Assembly (NCBI GenBank): GCA_020848815.1
Contig: JADLHL010000147.1
Coordinates: 1-33,582 of the forward strand
DNA length: 33,582 nt
Source of the DNA: Chitinophagaceae bacterium
Lineage (GTDB): Bacteria; Bacteroidota; Bacteroidia; Chitinophagales; Chitinophagaceae
Reading direction: 5' to 3'
How positions within the stretch are numbered: the first letter of the stretch is position 1; each line of letters starts with the position of its first letter. The notes under the pieces were generated by a model. That model saw only the letters and a list, made by a program, of their open reading frames with translations. It was not told the DNA's origin and ran no database searches. A program made the translations under genes and the position numbers. This document shows, piece after piece, positions 25,152 through 33,582 of this stretch.

Positions 25152-26189
25152 TTAATCAAATTTGCAACCCGTACGAACGCAATCTCTGGCGCCACCCATA
25201 ATGCGGTAGAGCAATGTAAATTCGAAGCCTCCCCGCAGTTGTGAAGCCACGGTGAGCTTCGAAATATTGGCATCATAACTGGCCCCAACACTCCACTGAT
25301 TGAAGTTGAGTTTTACGGTTGGGCAAATGGCATCGGCCCACCGATAAATGGCACCCATGGTGAGGCTTACCCCTTGGTCGCTTTCGCCGGTTTCGTTGTA
25401 CAGCCATTTTTTATACAGGGCACTGATGAGAACTTCGTTGTGAGGCTGCTGCCAAATTACATCGGCATGAAAAATAATGCGGTCATCCATATCATTGATG
25501 GCTGTAGCCAAGCCGCCACTCAGGGTGAGTTTCATGGGCAGTTTGCTATCAATACTGTTGGCAGCACCAAAGCCAACGGATGGTTTGTTGATGTGGTGCA
25601 AAGCCACACCTGTGTACCATTGCATAGATGCGTACTGGTTACCACCATTGAGCGAAAGCCCGGCACTCAAATCGAAATAATTTCTGCCGGAGTTGATGAT
25701 GGGTTGCCGAGTCGGTTGTGTAGGGTCGAACACACCATTGACAAATTGATCGTCCCATTTCAAACCACGAGGATCGAAGCTGCTACTCACGGGCCCGGCC
25801 AAAAAACCGCCGGCAATGTAGAGCTGGTTGCTGAGTTTGCGGCGGTAGCTGATAGCTGCCTGTAGCTGCGTCCGTTGCAGTTTGCTGTCGCCGGCTTCAT
25901 CCCGCATTACCTGTACGCCGAGGTTGATGTTTTCCAAATCATCTTCACACAATCCATTGAGTTTGTATTCTACCGCAGCACCCATGGTTTTGTACGGCAC
26001 CGTTACACTTTGCCACTGGTTGCGAAAAACAGCCGAGGCCCGCAGCTGCCCGTTGTAAATGCCCGCCAGCGAAGGATTGCGCAAAAACGGCGATTCGTAC
26101 AATTGGGTAAAATGAATGTCTTGCCCCAGCAGTGGCGCCGATGCCAACAGCAGTGGCAGCATCAGTAGTGGTATGAAAAGTGTACGCAT
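25152..26189 (-). CDS. PorP/SprF family type IX secretion system membrane protein
   Basis: The 345-residue product has a signal peptide ending near LLGQ (about residue 22), then QDIHFTQLYESPFLRNPSLA, the typical opening of the PorP/SprF family, followed by NQWQSV and alternating beta-strand patterns of an outer-membrane barrel through to the C-terminus. SprF-type proteins help secrete or anchor the giant adhesin encoded next to them by the type IX system. Here the partner is the 2423-residue PKD protein, whose stop is 12 nt upstream of this start, so the two are surely one transcription unit. The core T9SS genes are not in this window. The last stretch contains two Cys residues near the end. 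Confidence 0.93.
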   Translation of the reverse strand: MRTLFIPLLMLPLLLASAPLLGQDIHFTQLYESPFLRNPSLAGIYNGQLRASAVFRNQWQSVTVPYKTMGAAVEYKLNGLCEDDLENINLGVQVMRDEAGDSKLQRTQLQAAISYRRKLSNQLYIAGGFLAGPVSSSFDPRGLKWDDQFVNGVFDPTQPTRQPIINSGRNYFDLSAGLSLNGGNQYASMQWYTGVALHHINKPSVGFGAANSIDSKLPMKLTLSGGLATAINDMDDRIIFHADVIWQQPHNEVLISALYKKWLYNETGESDQGVSLTMGAIYRWADAICPTVKLNFNQWSVGASYDANISKLTVASQLRGGFEFTLLYRIMGGARDCVRTGCKFD

Positions 26190-26201
26190 GTGTGGCTGCT
26201 G

Positions 26202-29200
26202 TTATTGCATGTAAAATAAGGTAACGTTTCCGGTTTGGGTAAAAGTGCCGCCTGCTGTGCAAATGGTTTCCACCCGATACACATACACATCCTGCGCTGC
26301 TTTTTTACCCGTGTTTTTCATAATGCCATTCCAGCCTGCGGTGGGATCGTTGGCAGCAAAGTTTTGTGCTTCAAATACCACCTGTCCCCAGCGGTTGAAG
26401 ATGATAAATGATTTCACCATGCTCAGGCCTTTACCCCGCACCATGAGCACATCATTCACCCCATCGCCATCGGGGCTGAACGCATTGGGCACATACACTT
26501 GTTCGTTTTGTTTGCACTGCACCTGATAGCTGATGGTATCGGTTGCCAAACAACCATAGATGTTTTCGATGTTCAGACGATACAAAATATTGTTGTTGAT
26601 GGTGGCCACAGGATTGGGGCAGTTGTTACAACTCAGGTCTTTATTAGGCGTCCAGGTATAACGCTTTATTGGCCCGTTGGTAATGATGGGATTGAGGGTA
26701 ACCGCAGTACCTGCAACAACAAGACTACCTGTGCCCACTTCCAGTGTGGGCAGGTAGCCCACCGCTATTGTTACAAAAGCGGTATCGGTAAAGCAATTGT
26801 CGTCATCATAACCAATCACGGTGTATGCAGTTGTGCTGGCTGGCCGTGCAATGGGGTTGGGAATATTGCTCGCATTCAAACCCACAGCAGGCGACCAAAC
26901 ATAACGCTTGGCACCAGTGGCAAACAGTTGGGCCGATTCATTTTGAGGGAAGCAAATGGTATCGTTGGGCGATACACTTATTTGGAAGGGTTGCACCACC
27001 GTTACCAGCACGGTGTCTGTATTGCTGCAACCAAAAGCATTGTTGCCCGTCACCACATAGGCAGTGGTTTGTGTGGGCGAAGCAACGGTGCTGCTGCAAT
27101 CATTACAACTCAGCGATTGCTGCGGACTCCAGGTATAACTGTTGGCACCCCGAACTTGCAGCGTTGTACTTTGGCCCAAACAAATTTTCGCATCGTTGCT
27201 GGCTACCACTACGGGTGTGGGGTTGATGCGGATGGTTTTGTACACCGTATCGGCGCAGCCAAAATCGGTACGGCCAATCAGGCGAATGGTAGCTATACCT
27301 GCAGTAAAATAGCGGGTGCTGGCAGTGCTGCCGGTAGCTTGTTGGTTATTGCCAAAGTTCCAGTTGTATTGAATGTTGCCTGCAGTATTGCTCACAGCCT
27401 GCAGCGTAAATCCCTGTCCGATACAAGCGGCACTATCGCCTTGTATGGCAATGGAAGGCACCTGTTGTACAGGCACATCAATCACTTGCACGGCTGAGTC
27501 TTCGCAACCACTGATGCCCGTAATGCGCATTACTACCCGATAGGTGCCCGGCTGCAGGAATGTTTTGTTGACGGTTGGGGTAGAGGCTGTACTGCCATCG
27601 CCAAAGCGCCAGCTGATTTGTGCACGGCCGAGGAATACGCTGCTGGTATCAGTAAAGCTCATTGTTGTGCTGCCGCAGGTTTGATTGATGCTGTAGCGGA
27701 AGCCGGCAATGATGCGGTCTATAAATACAGTATCGGTGCCGGGCAGTAATATGGTACAATTGCCGGCAAACACTTTTACCGAAGGCAAATACCTGCCTGG
27801 TGCAGTATAGCGATAGGTAACGCTGCTGGCATTGCTGATGATGCTATCGCCGTTGCCAGGATAGAAGATATACCTGTTGCCATTGCTGTTGAGTACTTCC
27901 AGTTGTATGCTTTGGTTTTGACAATAATAACCACTGCGGTATTGGAAGCTGCCTGTAGGTGCCTGCACTTGTATGTTGGCTACCGCACTATCGGTACAGC
28001 CAAAGCCCTGCGGGAAAATTTTGGTGCCACGCAAGACAATGCGGTAGTTGCCTGCCTGCGTGTACACATGCTTGCCCGGATTGCGCAGGCTACTGCCGCT
28101 GCCATCGCCAAAGCTCCATGCCCATGCCAATGATTCGGTGCTGGTATTGGTAATGGTAACAGAATCACCAATGCAGATTTGTGCAGGCATTGCGGTGAAG
28201 GAAACGGTGGGTCCTTGCACTACCGTGATGGTTTCTGTGGTGCTGGTATCACTACAACCATTGCTGGCATCAAGCGTAACTATGTAGGTGCCGGGTTGGG
28301 TGTACACATGCACCAGCGTATCAAAGCCTTTGGTGCTGGTGAGGATGGGAGAGCCATCACCAAAATTCCATACAAAGCGGTTGGCACCAGTGGTATTGTT
28401 GATGAACCGAACGGTGTGTTGCACACAGCCAAAGAGTTCATTGCCATTCACGGCCATGTCGAGCCGGATGCGGTTGGGATTGACCACAATGGCAAAAGTG
28501 GCCGTGTCTGTACCGCAATCGTTGCTGGCAAAGAGTCGAACAAAGAAAGTATCGAGCACACCTGTGGTAAACGTATGCGAAAGGCTTGGAGCATTGCTGG
28601 AAATGCGTGGTGAGCCATCGCCAAAATCCCAGATGAAACTGGCGTTGCTGCCGGCGCTGTTGTTGTTGAACGTAACGGTCATGGGGCTGCAGCCAATGCT
28701 TTTGTCGGGTGTAAACAATGCTCTTGGTCTTGCACGAACCCTGATTTTTTGTGTGGCCACGATGGTATCACAACCGGCAGTGGCTTTGAGTGTAACGGTG
28801 TACACGGTATCGCCACGGTTGGGGTTGATGGCAAAGCGAATGGTGCCCGGCTGCGCTGCGGTGCTGGTTTGTCCGTTGCCAAAATCCCAACGGTAAGTAA
28901 AGGCGCTACTGTTGGCCGTTGTGTTGTTGATGGTAATATCCAAGGGACCGCAACCCACAGTATCACTCAGGGTAAACGACGGCGCAGGGCCGGCAAAGGT
29001 TGATATGTCAACGGTTGCGGAATCTGACAAGCAACCAAACAAACTTAGCGCTACTACTTTGATAGTGACGGTTTGTCCGCTGCCGCTGATGGTATAGCCG
29101 GGGAAGCTTTGGCTGCTTCCAATCAATACATTGTTGACATACCAACGATAGCCGCCATTGCGGGTAGCAAAGTGCTGCACCGAAATGTTGTTGGGCGTTA

Positions 29201-32200
29201 AGATGAATGGAGCACAACCCAATGTTTGGTTGGCATTCAGCACGGCCACTGCATTGGGGTTGACTGTAACGGTTATTGTATTGCTGTTGCTGCTTTGCGG
29301 GCCTGCACACAGCGATGTGGTAACTACCCGATGGTAGCGGGTGGTTTGCGTTAATACGCCCGGTTGGTAATTAATGCTGTTGGCGCCGGGGATGGTTTGC
29401 CAGCTGTTGCCGCCATCGGTACTCATTTCCCAGGCATATAGCATGGTGCCGCCACCACCTGCAGGTGTGCTACCCGTAAGCTGCGCCGGAGTAGTGTTGA
29501 TGCAAATGCTTTGATTGGCCGCAATGGTATTGTTGCTCACCGCAGCCTGAATCACGACGGTGGTGGTAGCGGGTGCCGATACACAACCATTTTGTGTAAT
29601 GGTTACGGTGTAGATACCAGTGTTGTTGGTAGTTACATTGCTCAGCACCGGATTTTGCTGATTACTGCTGAAACCATTGGGACCCGTCCAGCTGTAGGTA
29701 ATGCCCGTAGCTGTGCTCGTGGCAGATAGTTGCAGGTTGCTGCCGGTACATACGGGGCCGTTGTTGGCCGCTACAGGCGTAGATGGCGGATTTGGAGCTA
29801 CCAGTGTTACATCATTTGCATTGTTCGACACACATCCATTGAGTGTTACCCGAATGTTGGTATAGTTACCGGGCGCCAATCCACTGATGATTACATGGCC
29901 GCTGGCGTTGGCGGTGAGGTTGCGGGTTTGCGGATTGCCGTTGAAAGTATAGTTTACCTGATAAGTAGTGGCAGCGGTCAGCCCTTGCAGGGTAATGCTG
30001 CCATCGGCAATTGTACAACTGGTAGGTTGTGCAAAAACGGTGTTGTTGATGACAGGTGTTGGCCGCACCAATACGTTGACCGTTACGGGAGTGGCCGGGC
30101 ATCCGTTTAAAGAACTCGTAAGTGTATACGTACCGCTGGCTGCCAGCGAAGCATTGGCAATGCTGGCGTTGAGGCCGGTAGCATTAAATCCATTGGGGCC
30201 GCTCCAAACTACAATACCACCTGCAGGTATCACTGTGCCATTGAGTTGGATGCTGCCGTTTTCACACACCGGGCTATTGGCAGCAGCTGTGAGTACAGGT
30301 GTTGGATTGACCACGACTGTTGTATTGGCAGCTGCAGAAACGCAACCATTGAGAATGGCCGTTACACTATAAGTACCGGCACGGTTGAGTTGTGCATTGT
30401 TGATGACCGGGTTTTGCTGATTGCTGCTAAAGCCTGCCGGGCCGCTCCAAGAATAAGTTACCCCTGGTGTAGATGAATTAGCAGTGAGGTTGAGGTTGTT
30501 GCCTGAGCAAACCGGGCCATTGTTGGCTGCTACGGGTACTGCTGGTGGATTGGGATCGCTGAGGGATATGGGGCCTTGCGGCAAGGAAGGGCAGAAGCCG
30601 CCGGTGGCGACCCGAATTTGGTCGTACACGGCTGCATTGAGCAGGTTGAGTACGATGCGGCCTGATGCATCGGAGGATGTATTGGTGCTAACGGGAGCAC
30701 CGTTGCGGGTGTAGGAAACCGTATAGCTGGTGAGTGGCGTCAATCCATTAATCGTTATGCTGCCTGTGGATGAGCCACAAGTGGTAGGGTTGCTGCTGGT
30801 AATGGTAATGACCGGCACCATGCGTACGGTGACGATGATGGAAGATCTCAGGCCTTCGCAGCCGTTGGCGCTGTTGGTTTGGCTTACCCACCAGGTGAAA
30901 GTACCCGGTGCTGATGTGGTGGGTGTTGGGGCTGTGCCCAATGCGGTACCACCTGTTGCCACTGTGTACCAATTAAGGCTGTGGCCATTGAGAGCAGTTG
31001 CCGTTAATGGCGAGGCGGCATCACCCACACAATAATTGAGGTTGCTGACAACGGGAGCTAACGGACGTGGATTGACGGTGATGGTAAAAGATTGTGTTGG
31101 GCCGTTGCAAGTATTAACCGGCCTAACGGTTACGGTGGCAGTTACCGGCGCAGCGCCATTGTTGATGGCTGTAAAACTGCCGATGTTTCCATTGCCATTG
31201 GAGACTAATCCAATAGAAGGCTGGCTGTTTGACCAGCTGAAACTGGTGCCGGCCAAAGTGCTGCTGAAATTAAAAGGCCCTACTGTTTGTCCGGCACAAA
31301 CCACGACATTGGCAGGAACTGTGACATCCGGTGCGGGATTCACGGTCAACGGATTGCTGACAGTTGTAGTGCCGCAATCATTGGTTACAGCAAGGCTTAC
31401 GGTATAATTTCCGGGTGTATTGTAGATGACATTGCCCGGTGAGGCAAGTGTAGAACTTGTGGGATTGCCGCCGGGAAAACTCCAGGCATAGGTGGCAGGA
31501 TTGGTTGACGTACAGAGGTTGGTAATGGCGGTAGGCGTAATGCTTTGATTTTGGCAAATGGGATTACTGAAAGCCAGCGTGGCAGCAGGTTTCGCTTTTA
31601 CCAGTACATCCATGAAAACAGGTGCTGAAGTACAAGAGCCATTGCCAAAATTGGTGGTGAGGGTAATACGGTAGCGGCCAGGATTGTTGAATTGAAAACG
31701 GGGTGCTGCACTCGTCAGCGTGGTGCCATTGAGCAAGGTATAATTGCTGCCCGCAGGTACACAACCCGCTACCGGTGTGTAGCTCACTGCCCAGTTGTAG
31801 CCAATCACACCGCAGAGCGGTTGATTGCCCACGCTGCTGGCATTGACTACCATGGGGGCACAGCCTTCGGTTTGGTCGAGGCTCATGGCTGCAACGGGTG
31901 TTGGATTTACGCAGATGGTTTTTACGGTATCACCAACACCACAAACAGGATTGCCCAGTTTTAGGCGAATAGTGTAAAACCCGGGTGTTGTAAAACGAAC
32001 ATTAATGTTCTCCGTGCCACTCGTCCACAATGCTACGTTGCTTTGCCCGTTGTCATTGCCCAGCGATCCATTTACCACTGTATATCCTGTGGCCGGAGAA
32101 ATAGTCCACACAATATTTCCATTTTGACAACCGCCACTGGTAGCATATTTTCCTGAACCAAAAGTGGCCCTGATATTGGTTGTGTTGTTGATGCAAACGG

Positions 32201-33473
32201 TATCACTTGGTGCCACTGTAATATCGGGGCGAGGCCTGTCACTTACACGAATGGGCACTACAGTTGCAATACTTTGATCGCAGGGATTAGATGCTGTAAT
32301 AGTGGCCGTGAAAATATTTGGCGTAGCAGCAAATGGATTGCCACAACTGGTAACGCTAAACAGATGTGTGATGCTTGCCGGTGCCGGATGTGTGTAATTA
32401 ATGGGCGGAGTGCCATCATCAAAAGTGACGGTGTAAACAGTGCCCGGCGGATTTTGGCTGGTGTTGGAAATGGGAAAGGTGAGTGAGCTGCCGGTACAAA
32501 TGGTGGTATTGCCGGGGTTGCCCAAACCAACAGCAGGGTTGGTGCCCACAAATACGCCGTAGTCGGTGGTGTCAATACAACCGTTTCCTCCTGTTACAAT
32601 GTAACGCATGGTGTACACGCCTACGCCATAGGTATGGTTGATAGCAGTAGCAAAAGTGGCCGCGTTGTAATCAGCACTGCCATCGCCCCAAATGATGCGG
32701 TAGTTGGTATTGGTACCTGCTGTAGAAGACTGGTTGATGAATGTAAAATCTGCAGTTGCTGCAGATACGCATTCCCGAAAAAAAGGCCGGCCCTGATAAG
32801 TGCCGGTATTATTACCCAGTAGTTGTCTGCCTGGCGATTGCAACACATTCACTGTTTTGGTCACCGAATCTTTACAGCCATTGCTATTGGTGACCACCAG
32901 TTTTACGGGAAAATTTTGAGTGCTATTACCCACATTGCCCACAAAGCGGTGACTGGGATTGGTGGCGGTGCTGCTGTTGTTGCCACCCGAATTGGGGTCG
33001 CCAAAACTCCACGCATAGGTATTGCCGCTACCCGGCGTGGTATTGGTAAAAAAGACGGGCACACTGGCACAACTGCCAGCAGGTGAAAAAGTAAAGTCGG
33101 GTGTTGTTTTGGGTAATTGGGTGATTTGAATGGTATCGTAAGGAATTGGATTTCCGCCAATGATAAGCGAGACTCTGTACCACTGTGGCGTGCTTACCGT
33201 GGCCGTGGCTATCGAGCTAACTGTTGTCCAAGGCCCGGCAAGTGTTGCGGCGCTTTGCCATAAGTAGCCCGGGTTGGCAGGGCCATTGGGCAGGTTGAGG
33301 CTGAGCTGGGTGCTGGTGCCGGGGCACAGGGCAAAGCCAAAGCTACTGCGGATGGTATCGGCCGGGCCGGGGGGCTGTGCAGTGGCGGTGCTTACATAGC
33401 ACACCAAAATACATATCAGCACAGATGTCCGCAGTGGGGGTAGTATTGAAGAGAATACAAAGGTTAGCAGCAT
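26202..33473 (-). CDS. Giant PKD/Ig-repeat surface protein with type B T9SS C-terminal domain
   Basis: The start is ATG 33473 (2423 residues), which gives a signal peptide ending STATAQ; an upstream TTG at 33539 would add 22 residues before it. Along the protein I count about eleven PKD-like modules, marked by phrases such as WSFGDP, WGDGSAD, WDFGNGQ, WDFGDGSP, WNFGDGSP, WSFGDGSG and WRFGDGST, mixed with Ig-like modules containing PVAANNGPVC and TYSWSGPAGFSSNQQNPV. The last hundred residues are the gliding-motility C-terminal domain (VPNAFSPDGDGVNDVL, FNRWGQVVF, GWNG, DVYVYRVE), a type B signal for type IX secretion. It should be exported and displayed as a long adhesin or motility-related filament. 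Its ligand is unknown. PorP/SprF follows in the same operon. Long antisense open frames over it are a by-product of its Thr/Asn/Pro/Val-rich codons. Confidence 0.93.
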   Translation of the reverse strand: MLLTFVFSSILPPLRTSVLICILVCYVSTATAQPPGPADTIRSSFGFALCPGTSTQLSLNLPNGPANPGYLWQSAATLAGPWTTVSSIATATVSTPQWYRVSLIIGGNPIPYDTIQITQLPKTTPDFTFSPAGSCASVPVFFTNTTPGSGNTYAWSFGDPNSGGNNSSTATNPSHRFVGNVGNSTQNFPVKLVVTNSNGCKDSVTKTVNVLQSPGRQLLGNNTGTYQGRPFFRECVSAATADFTFINQSSTAGTNTNYRIIWGDGSADYNAATFATAINHTYGVGVYTMRYIVTGGNGCIDTTDYGVFVGTNPAVGLGNPGNTTICTGSSLTFPISNTSQNPPGTVYTVTFDDGTPPINYTHPAPASITHLFSVTSCGNPFAATPNIFTATITASNPCDQSIATVVPIRVSDRPRPDITVAPSDTVCINNTTNIRATFGSGKYATSGGCQNGNIVWTISPATGYTVVNGSLGNDNGQSNVALWTSGTENINVRFTTPGFYTIRLKLGNPVCGVGDTVKTICVNPTPVAAMSLDQTEGCAPMVVNASSVGNQPLCGVIGYNWAVSYTPVAGCVPAGSNYTLLNGTTLTSAAPRFQFNNPGRYRITLTTNFGNGSCTSAPVFMDVLVKAKPAATLAFSNPICQNQSITPTAITNLCTSTNPATYAWSFPGGNPTSSTLASPGNVIYNTPGNYTVSLAVTNDCGTTTVSNPLTVNPAPDVTVPANVVVCAGQTVGPFNFSSTLAGTSFSWSNSQPSIGLVSNGNGNIGSFTAINNGAAPVTATVTVRPVNTCNGPTQSFTITVNPRPLAPVVSNLNYCVGDAASPLTATALNGHSLNWYTVATGGTALGTAPTPTTSAPGTFTWWVSQTNSANGCEGLRSSIIVTVRMVPVITITSSNPTTCGSSTGSITINGLTPLTSYTVSYTRNGAPVSTNTSSDASGRIVLNLLNAAVYDQIRVATGGFCPSLPQGPISLSDPNPPAVPVAANNGPVCSGNNLNLTANSSTPGVTYSWSGPAGFSSNQQNPVINNAQLNRAGTYSVTAILNGCVSAAANTTVVVNPTPVLTAAANSPVCENGSIQLNGTVIPAGGIVVWSGPNGFNATGLNASIANASLAASGTYTLTSSLNGCPATPVTVNVLVRPTPVINNTVFAQPTSCTIADGSITLQGLTAATTYQVNYTFNGNPQTRNLTANASGHVIISGLAPGNYTNIRVTLNGCVSNNANDVTLVAPNPPSTPVAANNGPVCTGSNLQLSATSTATGITYSWTGPNGFSSNQQNPVLSNVTTNNTGIYTVTITQNGCVSAPATTTVVIQAAVSNNTIAANQSICINTTPAQLTGSTPAGGGGTMLYAWEMSTDGGNSWQTIPGANSINYQPGVLTQTTRYHRVVTTSLCAGPQSSNSNTITVTVNPNAVAVLNANQTLGCAPFILTPNNISVQHFATRNGGYRWYVNNVLIGSSQSFPGYTISGSGQTVTIKVVALSLFGCLSDSATVDISTFAGPAPSFTLSDTVGCGPLDITINNTTANSSAFTYRWDFGNGQTSTAAQPGTIRFAINPNRGDTVYTVTLKATAGCDTIVATQKIRVRARPRALFTPDKSIGCSPMTVTFNNNSAGSNASFIWDFGDGSPRISSNAPSLSHTFTTGVLDTFFVRLFASNDCGTDTATFAIVVNPNRIRLDMAVNGNELFGCVQHTVRFINNTTGANRFVWNFGDGSPILTSTKGFDTLVHVYTQPGTYIVTLDASNGCSDTSTTETITVVQGPTVSFTAMPAQICIGDSVTITNTSTESLAWAWSFGDGSGSSLRNPGKHVYTQAGNYRIVLRGTKIFPQGFGCTDSAVANIQVQAPTGSFQYRSGYYCQNQSIQLEVLNSNGNRYIFYPGNGDSIISNASSVTYRYTAPGRYLPSVKVFAGNCTILLPGTDTVFIDRIIAGFRYSINQTCGSTTMSFTDTSSVFLGRAQISWRFGDGSTASTPTVNKTFLQPGTYRVVMRITGISGCEDSAVQVIDVPVQQVPSIAIQGDSAACIGQGFTLQAVSNTAGNIQYNWNFGNNQQATGSTASTRYFTAGIATIRLIGRTDFGCADTVYKTIRINPTPVVVASNDAKICLGQSTTLQVRGANSYTWSPQQSLSCNDCSSTVASPTQTTAYVVTGNNAFGCSNTDTVLVTVVQPFQISVSPNDTICFPQNESAQLFATGAKRYVWSPAVGLNASNIPNPIARPASTTAYTVIGYDDDNCFTDTAFVTIAVGYLPTLEVGTGSLVVAGTAVTLNPIITNGPIKRYTWTPNKDLSCNNCPNPVATINNNILYRLNIENIYGCLATDTISYQVQCKQNEQVYVPNAFSPDGDGVNDVLMVRGKGLSMVKSFIIFNRWGQVVFEAQNFAANDPTAGWNGIMKNTGKKAAQDVYVYRVETICTAGGTFTQTGNVTLFYMQ
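29549..29800 (-). repeat. Internal Ig-module repeat, copy 2, in the giant gene
   Basis: Encodes PVAANNGPVCTGSNLQL, TYSWTGPNGFSSNQQNPV and NGCVSAPATTTVVI, matching the copy at 30308-30559. The preceding domain, with a GSITLQGL motif (to about 30056), matches the GSITINGL domain of copy 1, so the duplicated block is a pair of domains. Confidence 0.75.
30308..30559 (-). repeat. Internal Ig-module repeat, copy 1, in the giant gene
   Basis: Encodes the module with PVAANNGPVCSGNNLNL, TYSWSGPAGFSSNQQNPV and NGCVSAAANTTVVV. The copy at 29549-29800 is in the same frame exactly 759 bp (253 codons) away. The similarity continues, more weakly, on the N-terminal side up to about 30815 in a domain with a GSITINGL motif. 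A more distant third copy of the Ig module lies between the two (about 30057-30307). Confidence 0.75.
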
Positions 33474-33582
33474 GCCGAAACAGCGTTTGTTGAGGTTGTA
33501 AGGAAGCTTGAAACAAAAACTGCGCCTAAATGACTGCAAGTGTTTTTATGGTCACCGTAGCTGGTATTTCAGGGCTATTTGC

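Noticed and set aside
26499-27497. A 332-codon plus-strand open frame opposite the giant gene
   Set aside because: It reads as low-complexity His/Gly/Thr/Ile-rich sequence with no domain, and it lies wholly antisense to clear PKD modules. Many such frames occur across 26.2-33.5 kb because of the repeat codon usage.
26202-33473. CRISPR or tandem DNA repeat array suggested by recurring short phrases such as CCATCGCCAAA
   Set aside because: The recurrences are codons of the FGDGS-type PKD motif at irregular spacing, not direct repeats with spacers.

Overview
The window looks like a chromosomal segment of a Bacteroidota bacterium, probably Chitinophagaceae or a close relative (inference). Evidence: several promoters fit the Bacteroidota -33 TTTG / -7 TAnnTTTG pattern; there is a PorP/SprF outer-membrane protein next to a giant PKD protein with a gliding-motility-type (type B) type IX secretion tail; there is a Nudix-type AraR-like regulator; and most hydrolases carry signal peptides. 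No rRNA, tRNA, CRISPR array, IS element or phage gene was seen.

Layout. 1-301: AT-rich edge with a doubtful partial membrane ORF. 302-7031: a small glycan-degrading cluster, with a sialate O-acetylesterase-like SGNH esterase on the minus strand, divergent from an AraC-family regulator that is followed by a GH29 alpha-L-fucosidase and a GH3 enzyme with a PA14 insert. A clean bidirectional terminator closes it at 7096-7126. 7148-10759: housekeeping genes, namely an exported Pmp3/YqaE-domain protein, a small cupin, an AI-2E family permease and a beta-CASP metallo-beta-lactamase RNase.

10902-24397 is the core of the window: an L-arabinose/arabinoside regulon. A Nudix-fold regulator (AraR type, degenerate Nudix box) is divergent from an eight-gene run: GH51, GH51 with a CBM-like module, a lipoprotein aldose 1-epimerase, araB, araD, a GH127/GH146-type beta-L-arabinofuranosidase, araA and a sodium/solute symporter. 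The exported enzymes would release L-arabinose from alpha- and beta-linked arabinofuranosides in the periplasm or at the surface, the mutarotase would equilibrate it, the symporter would import it, and AraA-AraB-AraD would convert it to xylulose 5-phosphate. A perfect AATTGT-N7-ACAATT palindrome lies on the -33 element of the operon promoter and next to araR, and is the best operator candidate. No SusC/SusD pair is present. A UUCG-capped terminator ends the operon.

24496-33582: a HAD hydrolase with Asn in place of the second motif I Asp, then a minus-strand pair of a 2423-residue surface PKD/Ig protein and PorP/SprF. The giant gene contains an internal duplication with a period of 253 codons.

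No wholly new system could be shown. The most informative points are the araR-abf control region, the alpha-plus-beta arabinofuranosidase operon without SusCD, several predicted near-leaderless promoters, and the internal duplication in the giant adhesin.
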